The translations under genes were made by a program, and so were the position numbers. 64,000 nucleotides of DNA from Lanius collurio (lineage: Eukaryota > Chordata > Aves > Passeriformes > Laniidae), in the NCBI GenBank assembly GCA_020086605.1, contig JACBWW010000015.1, positions 8,303,251 through 8,367,250 of the forward strand. Direction: 5' to 3'. Below the pieces are notes generated by a model that worked only from the letters and a program-made list of their open reading frames with translations, did not search any database and was not told the DNA's origin. How positions within the stretch are numbered: position 1 is the first letter of the stretch; each line of letters opens with the position of its first letter. This document shows, one piece after another, positions 48,401 to 57,700 of this stretch.

Positions 48401-49551
48401 AGTTCATTCTACCCAAACAGTTGCTGTTTTGTTAAAAATCACAACTTCTACAACTAGCCATCCAACCATTATGACAGGCAGTTGCTTTCTTATGCAAACT
48501 GGAACGCATCTTGTTTTTATGTTTATTATTACTCACCCAAACTATCTATCCCTAAATATGTAATTATCTATGACCCAAATAAGCTATGGCAGCTCAGAGA
48601 GCCTATAAACAAAACATCTGTGGGTGAGTTTTTGGAGTTGTTAAATCTTCCCGAACTTGGGAAAACAACAACAAAAAAACCCAAACACCAACAGCCCTCC
48701 ACCCGCCCCCCCAAATCAAACAAAAAAAAAACCCGCGACACCACCCCAAAATCAACTCTCCAAGTCCTTCGGTAAAGTGGGTTCAGATCTGTTGGTACTG
48801 TAATACCGCCTGGTCCCCTGCGTGTGCTGGATGCAGTCTGACAGCAGCCCGGAAAGGCACACCCCGGCAGTGCACAAACTCCTGACAGCCTCAAAGCAGC
48901 ACAAGCCCTCTGCCCACCTCCGGCCCACCACACTGCGGTTTCCCCACTGTTTCTGAATAACAGCAACCCGTGCCCGGTGGGACCTCCCAGTCGGGCCCCT
49001 GAAGCGGAGGGGAGCGCCGCGCTTACTTTTTCTTCTTGGTACACCGTGTCTATGAGATTGACAGAGTGGAAGATGCCCTGATGTTCCTCGGAGACGCACT
49101 GCCCGCACCCTGCCTGCCGGCACATGCGGCAGTAGAGCTGCACCGGCCGGCTCGGGTGTTTCTGGCAGCTTCCTCCGAACGCCGGCGGGGAGAGCAAGTC
49201 AGACCCCGGCTTCGGCCCCAGCGCCGCCTCCCCGGCCGTGGCGGCGCCCGCCGCGCCGGACCGGTAGAGCTTGACTATCTCCGCCAGGGTGGTGTTGACG
49301 GGCAGGGCGGCAACGCCGCCGCGGGGCAGCAGACACAGCTTCCTGCACAGAGGACACGGCACCCGGGCGCAGAACGGCCCTGGGCCCGGCCCCGGCGCCC
49401 CACGGCCGAGACGGGCCTGCCCTGGGCTCCGCTGCAGCTGCCGCAAGCACTCGAGCACGCAGCCCCGGCAGAAGTTGTGCGAGCACAGCGGTAGCGTCAC
49501 CGGCTCCTCCAACAGCGACAGGCACACGGCACACGTCAGGCTCGCCTCCAT
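40756..49551 (-). CDS. TRIM-family RING/B-box/coiled-coil protein with long FxFG-containing tail
   Basis: Predicted ubiquitin E3 ligase of 954 residues in eight coding exons: 49551-49027, 47201-47115, 46926-46693, 45416-45394, 44503-44358, 43780-43689, 43592-43497 and 42417-40756. Every junction has an AG acceptor and GT donor, and the frame is kept throughout. The sizes 234 and 23 bp are hallmarks of TRIM genes. RING (residues 7-73) uses Cys7, Cys10, Cys23, His25, Cys28, Cys31, Cys66 and Cys69, with a 30-residue Pro/Gly-rich insert before CPLC. B-box 2 (129-162) uses Cys129, His132, Cys141, Cys144, Cys149, Cys152, His157 and His162. The coiled coil spans about 176-290. Residues 402-954 form a Ser/Thr/Asn-rich disordered tail, with no B30.2, NHL or PHD domain. 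The gene lies between the DDX60 remnant and ANXA10. I cannot assign a named orthologue. The gene model is strong; its function is inferred from the family. Confidence 0.88.
43497..45416 (-). CDS. TRIM gene exons 4-7: 23-bp microexon and linker
   Basis: Exon 4 is the 23-bp microexon 45416-45394 (VACGLNT plus two bases). Exon 5 (44503-44358) encodes MKTQLDVMNIASNWEKPPVY and then KSVVNEILALELTPVNAGIV. Exon 6 (43780-43689) encodes ELPYEGNESSTLF and KQWQDQRNMPSTFL. Exon 7 (43592-43497) encodes PVAGQDEADGSRIPTRFMSI and ends NMSHE. Phases 0-2-1-0-0 chain correctly. No known domain follows the coiled coil in these exons. Confidence 0.83.
46016..46276 (+). repeat. Purine-rich (GGA/GAA) tract in a TRIM intron
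   Basis: About 260 bases on the plus strand are overwhelmingly A and G, with repeating GGAAGAAG, AGGAGG and GGGGAAG words and only scattered C or T. It lies in the intron between the coiled-coil exon and the 23-bp microexon, so the TRIM pre-mRNA reads it as a pyrimidine-rich stretch. It generates misleading Ser/Phe/Pro-rich frames on the minus strand. Confidence 0.85.
46693..47201 (-). CDS. TRIM gene exons 2 and 3: coiled coil
   Basis: Exon 2 (47201-47115, 87 bp) follows TTTGTCTTTCAG and encodes LTFFSTLKQMRIINEKLVNE and ISKRPNDTD. Exon 3 (46926-46693, 234 bp) follows TTCTTCTGCTTCTAG and encodes a Lys/Glu-rich heptad region including LKFGEIFKTLEMKKQQLLED, ending CDPQCFLE before the donor GTGATG. 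The donor is weak. The 234-bp size and the CDPQCFLE ending, which resembles the Asp-Pro-x-x-Phe-Leu ending of TRIM coiled coils, support it. Confidence 0.85.
47275..47760 (+). mobile_element. CR1 LINE 3' part in TRIM intron 1, antisense to the gene
   Basis: The plus strand reads typical CR1 3' sequence: GCACTGGAACAGGCTGCCCA, then GGTTGGACTGGATAATCTCC and CCTTCCAACCCTATCCATTC, ending in the CR1 tail ATTCTGTGATATTCTGT. The frame at 47483-47746 includes FFTLRMAEHWNRLPREVMGS, matching the C-terminal end of the CR1 ORF2 protein. It is 5'-truncated. It is better preserved than the other CR1 pieces here, so it is probably a younger insertion. Confidence 0.92.
49027..49551 (-). CDS. TRIM gene exon 1: RING and B-box 2
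   Basis: Exactly 175 codons, ending in phase 0 at Lys before the donor GTAAGC. The start ATG gives MEASLTCAVCLSLLEEPVTL, the standard TRIM opening in which the RING begins within ten residues, so this start is preferred. The exon is very GC-rich and lies in a CpG island, in contrast to the AT-rich later exons. Continued reading past the donor gives an artificial 327-codon frame. Confidence 0.92.
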
Positions 49552-49945
49552 CAGCGCCGGTGAGAGGATGAGAGGCCGCCGCTCCTACTGCTCCGGGCCC
49601 CGCTCGTCCCGCTGCTTCCAGGTCTACGGCACTGAGGGGCTGCGGCCAGCCGGCCTGCCACGGAAGCCGGCAGCACCCCACTCCAAACACCGCTTCCAGC
49701 CGTCAACTTCCCAAGAAGTGGCGCCCGGCCGCGGGGGTGGGGCGAGGACAGGCGCGTCGGCGATAAGCGGAGGCGCAAGATTGACATCGTTCTTCTCCAA
49801 TAAAAGCCCGCAACGGGGCGGGGCAGAGCAGAGCCTTTTGGGTCCCGCCTCCCGCCGGGCGCGCGGTCCTAGCGCCGCAGGCGCCATTTTGTGACGGGCT
49901 GTGCGCGGAACTTCCGCGTCACGTGCTGTGACGGAGCTCGGGGTC

Positions 49946-50070
49946 GTGCTGTGTGGGAGGCCGTGGGACCGTGCTCTGTGGGAAGCTTTGGGACCGTGCT
50001 GTGTGAGAAGGCGTGGGATCGTGCTGTGTGAGAAGCAGTGGGACCGTGCTCTGTGGGAAGCAGTGGGACC
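49946..50070 (+). repeat. 25-bp minisatellite, five units
   Basis: Units start with GTGCT at 49946, 49971, 49996, 50021 and 50046, all exactly 25 bases, with consensus GTGCTGTGTGGGAAGCNGTG followed by GGACC. Variation alternates GTGTGAGAAG and CTGTGGGAAG. The array lies about 400 bases upstream of the TRIM start codon, in the promoter CpG island. Confidence 0.93.
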
Positions 50071-50289
50071 TCCGCGCGTTTGCATCGAGAGGAGTGTCGT
50101 TGTTAATTTCTGCAAACGTGCAGTGCTAAAACTAAGTGACACCACAGTGCCGAGGTACGGCTGCTGGGAGCTACCTCCAGCTACAGTTGCAAAATCAGAA
50201 CATAATTTCGGTTTAGAATTATGTTGGTGCTGAGTAATTTGGGCAGCGCTCAGCTCATTCTCCTCCTCCCCATCCAGCCTCCCCCATCC

Positions 50290-51005
50290 CACTTTTTGTT
50301 TATGTTTACTCCCAGAGCGGTTCCTCCCAAAGTTCTGGCTTAACAGTTTTATTATCCTCCCGAAGTATTTGGAAATGAGTCAAACTCAAGAGAGATTCGA
50401 AAAAAAAAATTAGGTTTATTATAAATCAATATATTTGTAACAGCACGCCAGTATTTGCAAAGAAGCCAGAGTATCCAGAGGCTGAGGGAAGCGAGAGGTG
50501 CAAACGGCACAAAAGCAACCACGAATTTGTAACTTTCTGTAGCAGTGCTTTATTCAATCACACGGACTGCACCTGCAGAAAGTGCCTCTCTAAACACATC
50601 CCGCAGGTCTGTGTCCAGTTGGACACCTTGTGGCGGCGGGAGAAAAGCCGCGGGCAGACACTCGAGCAGGCATTACCACACCTCCCCACACTTTCCTTTC
50701 CGTAAGAGGCTGACAGGTGGCACACACGGACAGGCCGGGAAGTCCTGTGCACAGGCTGCCCTGAATAGACCCGGGGTATTTAAAAGCAGCGTCCCGTTTT
50801 CCTGCGGGACGAGGACTCGAGGCCGGGCTCTGCCGCCTTCCCTCGCTGCGGTGGGTGCTGCTGTCACCAGATGCTGTCTCAGATTGGTCACGGGTATTCC
50901 AGGGAGCGCCGCATCCTTCAGCCTCTCTCGGAGGTGCAATGTTACCCAATAGCAGTCAAATCTAGACTTGTGTACCTCCATGCTCCGAAGGTCAATAATA
51001 TTCAA
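50290..51005 (-). other. GC-rich block with minus-strand poly(A) signals; possible unrecognised transcript or retrocopy
   Basis: This block is GC- and CpG-richer than the DNA on its ANXA10 side. Minus-strand AATAAA signals occur near 50551-50556 and near 50415-50420. A minus-strand frame at 50673-51005 begins MNIIDLRSMEVHKSRFDCYW and continues LHLRERLKDAALPGIP, but frames of similar length overlap it in all phases, so coding status is unclear. It lies between the ANXA10 poly(A) signal and the TRIM promoter. No family is recognised. Confidence 0.25.
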
Positions 51006-51592
51006 TTAATGGTTAAAATGAGATAGGTAAAAACGGAATTCAGAGTTTAATCCACTGGAACTTCTTTGCTTAAAGTTAGGTGGTGCTTCACATTCCAGAT
51101 TTTCCAGCACATGGCACCGGACTGGATGGAGTACTTGATTCTAATTTTTATTTTTGCTTCAAACAGAATAGGGGAAATGCCATTAAGTATATGAGCTAAA
51201 TGAAAGAGAATACAAAAGCACTCTGGTGAGTGACTGGTAATAGATGGGAGCAGATGCTTAGTCTGGTAGTAAATAAAACAATGTTCAAGAGCATAAAATA
51301 CAAGATATAAGAAATGGGAAAGAGAAGAAAAAAAATCCTTAAAGGAGGAAATCTTGCTAAAAGTAAATAAAGCAAAATATTTTTTTCTCTCCAATGTGGA
51401 AGAGAATAAATTCTTCCAGAGCCTGTTGATAAATGTTTGGGATGTTGTGACACTAAATGATAAACAAATGCTTACATGGCATAATTTTACCACTTGCTCT
51501 GTTAATTTCATTAATAATAAAACCAGAAATATTAATTAGAACTAGGGATAAAACCTTGTTCCTGCCAACATTTTTTCCTGTCTCAAGAAAGA

Positions 51593-51598
51593 TTTATT
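51593..51598 (-). terminator. Polyadenylation signal AATAAA for ANXA10
   Basis: AATAAA in minus orientation about 130 bases past the ANXA10 stop codon at 51729-51731, within GCTAATAATAAATC. It is the first canonical signal, so the 3' UTR is probably short. Confidence 0.65.
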
Positions 51599-51728
51599 AT
51601 TAGCAAATGCAACAGTACTAATTTTGCTGTTCTGTTATTAAAAATAGGGATCTTTTACAGTTAGTGCATTGCATATAGCTTCAATTTCTATTTAAAATAG
51701 GTTTGCACAGCCTTCAGAGTTAATCTTC

Positions 51729-54700
51729 TTAGTAATCTTCTGTATCACCAGCACAGATAGCAAGTAAAGCGCTCTCATAATGCCCTGAAGCAAAATGCTG
51801 CAAAGAAAAAAAAAAAATCAACTTTTCTGTGACTACACATTTTCTGATTTTTTCTTTTATTGGTGTGTGACAAGGACTAGACTATTATAAGGTTTTGTAA
51901 AACATTTTTCACTTTTTTTATAAGGGTTCTAGGCTGAGATATTTTAAATTTCACTTTCCATGGCCTTTGGTTGCTCAGGCACCTAGAGATAACCTACCTT
52001 TGAAAGGCTGGATCAAATCTGTTTATTAATTCTCAAGTTCAATACCAAAAATTCATGAGTGGTTTTGTAAAGTTGCTGCACATCTTGCAGTTGGATTATA
52101 GTGACATAAAAAAGGTAGTGTCTTAGCAAGAATAATTTTTTTTTACAATTAAACAGTTTCAAGGTTTTAAGATACAGACTAGGAGTTGGAGAGGAATGGG
52201 GTTTGTGAAGGTACTACCTAAGCACAAGGATGAAACCAGATATTTATCTCAGTTTTGCACAGAAGTGGTATCACCTAGCCTTACAGATCAACATGAAATA
52301 AGATGTTATCAAATAGTGTAGAAATCATTCATGCAAACTCTTGTTCAGAACACACTGTCATGCCCTGTCTATATACACATCTTGCATTGGGGAGGGATTA
52401 AATCACAGAGAGTGACTTGAGAATTCGCTGCTCACCTACTCAAATCAAACTGAGGCACTGAAAGTGCACTTTTTTTTTTACACCTTGGTTTTTTGTTTGT
52501 TTTATACCAAATGGGTAAACAGAGGGGCACAGTCTGTGTGATACCAGTGCTGAATATATGCAAAAGTTTGTTAAAACTTACTTTAATGTCATGGAAGAGT
52601 GATTTCCCATATCTTTCTTTGTATCGCTGTCGTATGTTCATCAAGTCAATCTCACTCCTGGCTATGAGAATCCTAATAACTGTTTTATTGTGAAACCCAA
52701 AGTCCTACAGTGAAAAAAGAAGATGAGAGAAAACCTGACAGCTGAACAATATGTGTTTGCTCATCTTTGTGTGCTGTTATTAATGTTTAATAGATAAAGA
52801 CAAGATCTACCCATATAGGATATGTAAGTATATAGGGTACACATATGGTGCATCCATAAAGGTATCCTAGACTTTAAAAGCGTCTAAACATGTAAGGGTT
52901 TTATCCTATAGAGATTTCATGTACTCAAATAATAGAATTCCTATTACTGAATAACAGGGAGTCCCCATATGCCAGTGATTTATCCATGCACTGAAACTTT
53001 TAAAAAAGGAAAATCTGATGAACTTATGTCTTAGGAATTCAATTTGTGGGTAGCAGTTTTGGCTCTTGTTGTGGAGTCCATTCAAACTATAATGAAGCCA
53101 GTAATCTATTTCACAACAGCTTCTGCCTCATGTGAATTCAGTGAGATTTTTAACCATAGATTAAGAATTTACATAGCATGTGTTCAGCTGTGTTTTATTG
53201 TAACTGTTTATAAATAAATTTTCATAATGTAATTGTGTGAAGAATGGGGACATCTAGTGGCAGTAAAAATAGCAAAAATAAATTAGCACTTTAAAAAAAA
53301 TTAATAATCTGCATGAAGTCCTACAAAGAAATATGACCATTTGTTTTTATGTAACATTAATTTATTATTTAATTTTTAGCCATACTTACTAAATCTCTAG
53401 AAAGAAAAAATTACATAGTAAGAAAAATGCACACTGAATTCAGCACAGCAAGGGGAGTTACCATCCATAGGAAAAAAGTCTTCAATTAAAAAACAGTTGA
53501 CAGTTACCAGACAGATATTTTTGAAGGTATCTAAATATTTTAATCTTTTACTTTTACTGCTGAAGTCTAACTACTGCTTAGGCACCACTGCTTTGAAATT
53601 AATGTAGGTGCCAACAGTTTCAAAACATGCAATCACACCTTAAAGATTAAAGAGACTGATTTATAAGTACTTGTTTAAGAATAATCAAACAAAAAAAGAA
53701 AATAGGGAAGCTTCTTTTTATGACATGTGAAGAAGAATGAATACTTACATGAATTGCATTATAAAGCCTGTAAGCAAAGTAGGAGGGCTTGTCACGAATG
53801 CAGAGAACTAGGAGGGAAGAATTGCAACAGGCATACAGAAGATTATTATAAAATAATTTCTTTTGGCTCCTTGAAATGTAAATCTGGGTAGTGCTGTCCA
53901 TGCCTCAGCTTAAAATTAAGCTACCAATATTCACTAATATAACTGTGTTTATAATTTTAAAAGTTGTTTTGGGTTGCTGTTGCACCGATGGGCCTATTAA
54001 ATATCGGTGAATGCACTCACATGTCCTATTTGTAGAAATATTTTTATCAATACTCTATAAATGTATATAGAGCTTGAAAGTTGTTTATATACCACCAAAG
54101 TCTTGAAAACTTAGCTGGTTATTTAATATGTGTAAAATCAGTTGGAAATGCAATTATCATTAATCACAAAATTTATTATCAAATAAAGTAGATACTAATT
54201 CTGCTCAGTCAGAAGCTAGTGCTGCATAGATACATTTTTAGATTTAAACAAACATGGGAAAGTGGTTAAAATATTTTAATTAGCTCTGAAAATTTTATTG
54301 CACAATATAGGAGATTAAAGTGGATAAATAATTAGAAAAATAATATTCTTGATGCACAAGAGATAATGTACTAGATATTTATGAAGAGATTTCTGCTAGT
54401 GAAAATAGTATCTTTACCTATTGCAACCAGTAATTCTTGAAAGTATCCATCATAACATTCATTAATGGCATCCACTATGTCTTGCCCAGAGATATTTGGG
54501 AACTCCTGGAAAACTTGGGGAGGGAAAAGAATCTTGTTTTATTCTAGTTCATTAATAATGATCAACTTGTTATTTTGGTTTTTTTTCCTTGCTTCTCCCC
54601 AGTACTATAACTACTGAGTTTATTTTTCCCCCTTATTATTCTGTGTTTCATTGTGTTTATGTTCCTCAGGTCAGACAATCTAAATGAGTAGCCTGAAACC

Positions 54701-57700
54701 TGGCTTCCAGGACATTCTTCCCCTGGCTTCTTCAGTCTACAGTATAAAATGAATGCATGCCACATATGTAGCAACATCTGTTCATGTAAGAACATCACTA
54801 GTAGGACAACTTCCCTGCTTGGCTTGGCTAAAACTGGTGAGATTCCTGGTTTGTGGCAAGAAGCCAGGACTTGCATGGCATGCACACTCGCTGCATCATG
54901 CAGGTCTCCAGACTCATGAATATATAGGGTGTGCTTTTGCCCTTAGGGAAAGAGGAACATTTTTTTTCTACTGACTACAAAACTTATGGAGGACTACAGT
55001 ACAGGCAGAGCCCTCAAATCTCAGGAAGAGAGCAGAACACAGAGCAGGTGTGTTAATCCTGTCATCATCAGCTGAATGAATTTGTTGATCCATGATAGCA
55101 AAGTAGTTCTAAGCTACTGCCGGAAGTTGGCATAAAAAGTACAGCTGGCTGCACAGTGATAAACTTGTCTGCAGACTTTTTCCTCTGCAGATCAGAAACT
55201 CAAACTTGTCACCAGATACAATAGGTTTCTTTTTTACAATGGAAGATTTTTATGAGTTCACATAAATTTCTTGCAATCTGTAGTTATGTCTGATTTTCTG
55301 TTTTAAATAAAAATGGCCCTTATGTTTCTGTGTTTATGTTCGTTACGAGAGAGCAGATGTGAACACTGAAGTGCTCCTACCAAAAACTTCTATGAAACTT
55401 CTGGGGAAAAGCTTCAACACAGTAATGTGTTTTGACATGCAAACATTTCTTGAAAACTCTCCATCCAGCTCTCCCAAGAGGTGTTTTTCCTCATTAGAGT
55501 TGCTTAGGGAAAATGAAAAAATAGTTAAGGAGAATCTCCCTCATCCTGTTATGTTTAGACTCAGTACAGCTGTAGTATTTGCCTTTCTTTGGTCATGCAT
55601 TCCTTCTCTGGGTTATTAGGCATCCTGATGCCTGTCTATTCTGTCTACAGCTGTCAGTAGTCATCAGGCAAAGTCCAGTTTTGCATTTACTTCCAATGAG
55701 AGCTCCAACAGTTCACACTTAGGTTTCAGGCTAATGTCCAGCTGCACGCTGACTGTCTTGGTATGCAAAGCATGACTTTCTTAGCAAGTCACATTTTTCC
55801 TTTCCACTCTATATTCAAACAGCTAAACTGCTGGATTACCCATCCATAACTGCTGGGGACTCCTGTTGCAGAGAATCATTTGCAGCATGTTTTTGTGTTC
55901 GCCTGTCTTCTGCTGACATGCTTCCCATAGAATCTAATATATCAGAAAAAGGGAAAAAACTTAAAAAAAGTATTTTTAAAAATTGTTATAAAGAATATTT
56001 TAAGCAAGTCCTAAATCACTTTTCAATTTTTTTTAAATGTTTGAGAACCTCAGAGCATATTTACCATTGCATCCTGAGCAGCGGTAGAAGGGTCTGCATA
56101 TCCTTCCATCCTTGTACCCTGAGGAAAAAAAGAGATACATTTTCTTCAAAAGTTAAAACATAAACCACTGTACGAATATAAAGTTCTCTCTATATGAAGC
56201 TATGTTGAATTTCTTGAGATAACATATATAGACTTTTAGGTTGGGTCAGTATATTGCATGGTTGAATTTGCAAATGCAGAAAATATCTTCAAGTTGTCAC
56301 ATTATGACTTAATTTTCTTTAATAAGAGTAACTTATTAAATGGAATGGTAAACAGTCTTGTGAGAAGGAAATGTGAGGGAAATGGATGAACCTGTCCCAT
56401 TTTTAGTCCTGTTTTAAATAAGCTTTTACCTGACCACCACAATCCCACCACTATTTTCAGAATTATGGATGTTATCTTGTTTACTCTAATATGTAAATCT
56501 GAGGAGAAAAGGAGGATAGGAGTAACGTTTGCCATTCACTGATTAGTTCTTATCAATATGCATATTACTGGAAGAATCTTTTCTCAATGTTTTTTTCTTC
56601 CTGCACAAACCATAGGAGCAAGCTCATCAAATAATGGAGATTTTGCTTGTTCATATTCTTTGTCTAAAATTAAGATCCAAGACTAGGAAATTTTTTGACA
56701 ACTTTGATACCCAAACCACAAAAGAATAATTCTAATTTTCCCACACATTTAATAGCTTTTCAGTTACACAAAACAAACTTCTTTAGTAAACACACTGTGA
56801 TCTGAATTGTATAGTCAGAAAAAGAGAAGAGCACACTACTTTTGGGATTGCTTTTTTAACCATAGTCATCTTGTAAGGATACAAATCAGCCTTAGTTGCA
56901 GAACTCTTATGAATTTGAAGCTCATGTAATTATTGCCTTAATAATATGTGCTTGAAGCAATTTAGTTAAAAGTTTACAGTCATTTTACCTTTTATGTGGA
57001 GAATTAAAATTAGATATTGGCTATCAGCTTGTAAAATGACTTATTTGTAGTTATTTTTTGTTAAAAATGTTAATTTACATTTTATTTAAATGGTGAGAAT
57101 TTCACACAGTGAAATTTCTAGTAGTAATAAATTATTTGCAGTGAATTATGATGGAATGCATAAAATTACAAACACGAGAAGAAAAGAGAATAATGGCAGG
57201 GAAGTGAACAATAAAATAACTTTAGTGATACTCTACATGAGTCAAATGCCCACTTTCTCCAGTAACATATGTTTAATTATGTTTTAAATTGTATAAAATT
57301 ATCTTATTTCAAGTAATACCCCCCAAAAAAGAGAATTAGAATAAATTTTTTTGTCTCAGACTAGAATATTAACTAGCCTGATTTTGAAACTCTTTTAACT
57401 CTGTTAATTTCTTTAGGAAGGACCATACCCTATAACTTCTGAGCTGCCTCACGCTGAACACGGAAACCATAAATACAAGACTATAGCAATTGAATAGTTT
57501 GCATATGTGTAACATGTTTACTTCTCTCAGTAGTCTGATGTGTGTCATCAATTCCAAGACTTAATAGAAATCAAAGCAAAGGGTTTCTGCAAAAAAGCAT
57601 TAAAAGATGCATTGCAAATGTTGCATGGTTATAGATCTAGAAAGGGTATGTTTTAATGAAATATAAGGGTTTTTATATAAGATCATATCCAAGCATGAGT

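Larger units (their letters stand above)
48960..50080. promoter_or_regulatory. CpG island promoter of the TRIM gene
   Basis: GC-rich, CpG-dense sequence covers the first TRIM exon and about 500 bases upstream of its ATG at 49551. No convincing TATA box is visible, as is usual for CpG-island promoters. GGGGCGGGGC near 49814 is an Sp1-type GC box. The transcription start is not determinable from sequence. The island continues into the 25-bp repeat array. Confidence 0.7.

Noticed and set aside
48568..49026. Reading the TRIM RING frame through to a 327-codon protein
   Set aside because: The donor GTAAGC at 49026 lies exactly where TRIM exon 1 ends. Sequence beyond it turns into low-complexity intron, and the spliced exons supply the coiled coil.
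49036..49894. Plus-strand frames of 152 and 207 codons over the TRIM first exon and promoter
   Set aside because: They are antisense to a well-supported RING/B-box exon in a GC-rich island and have no recognisable domain.
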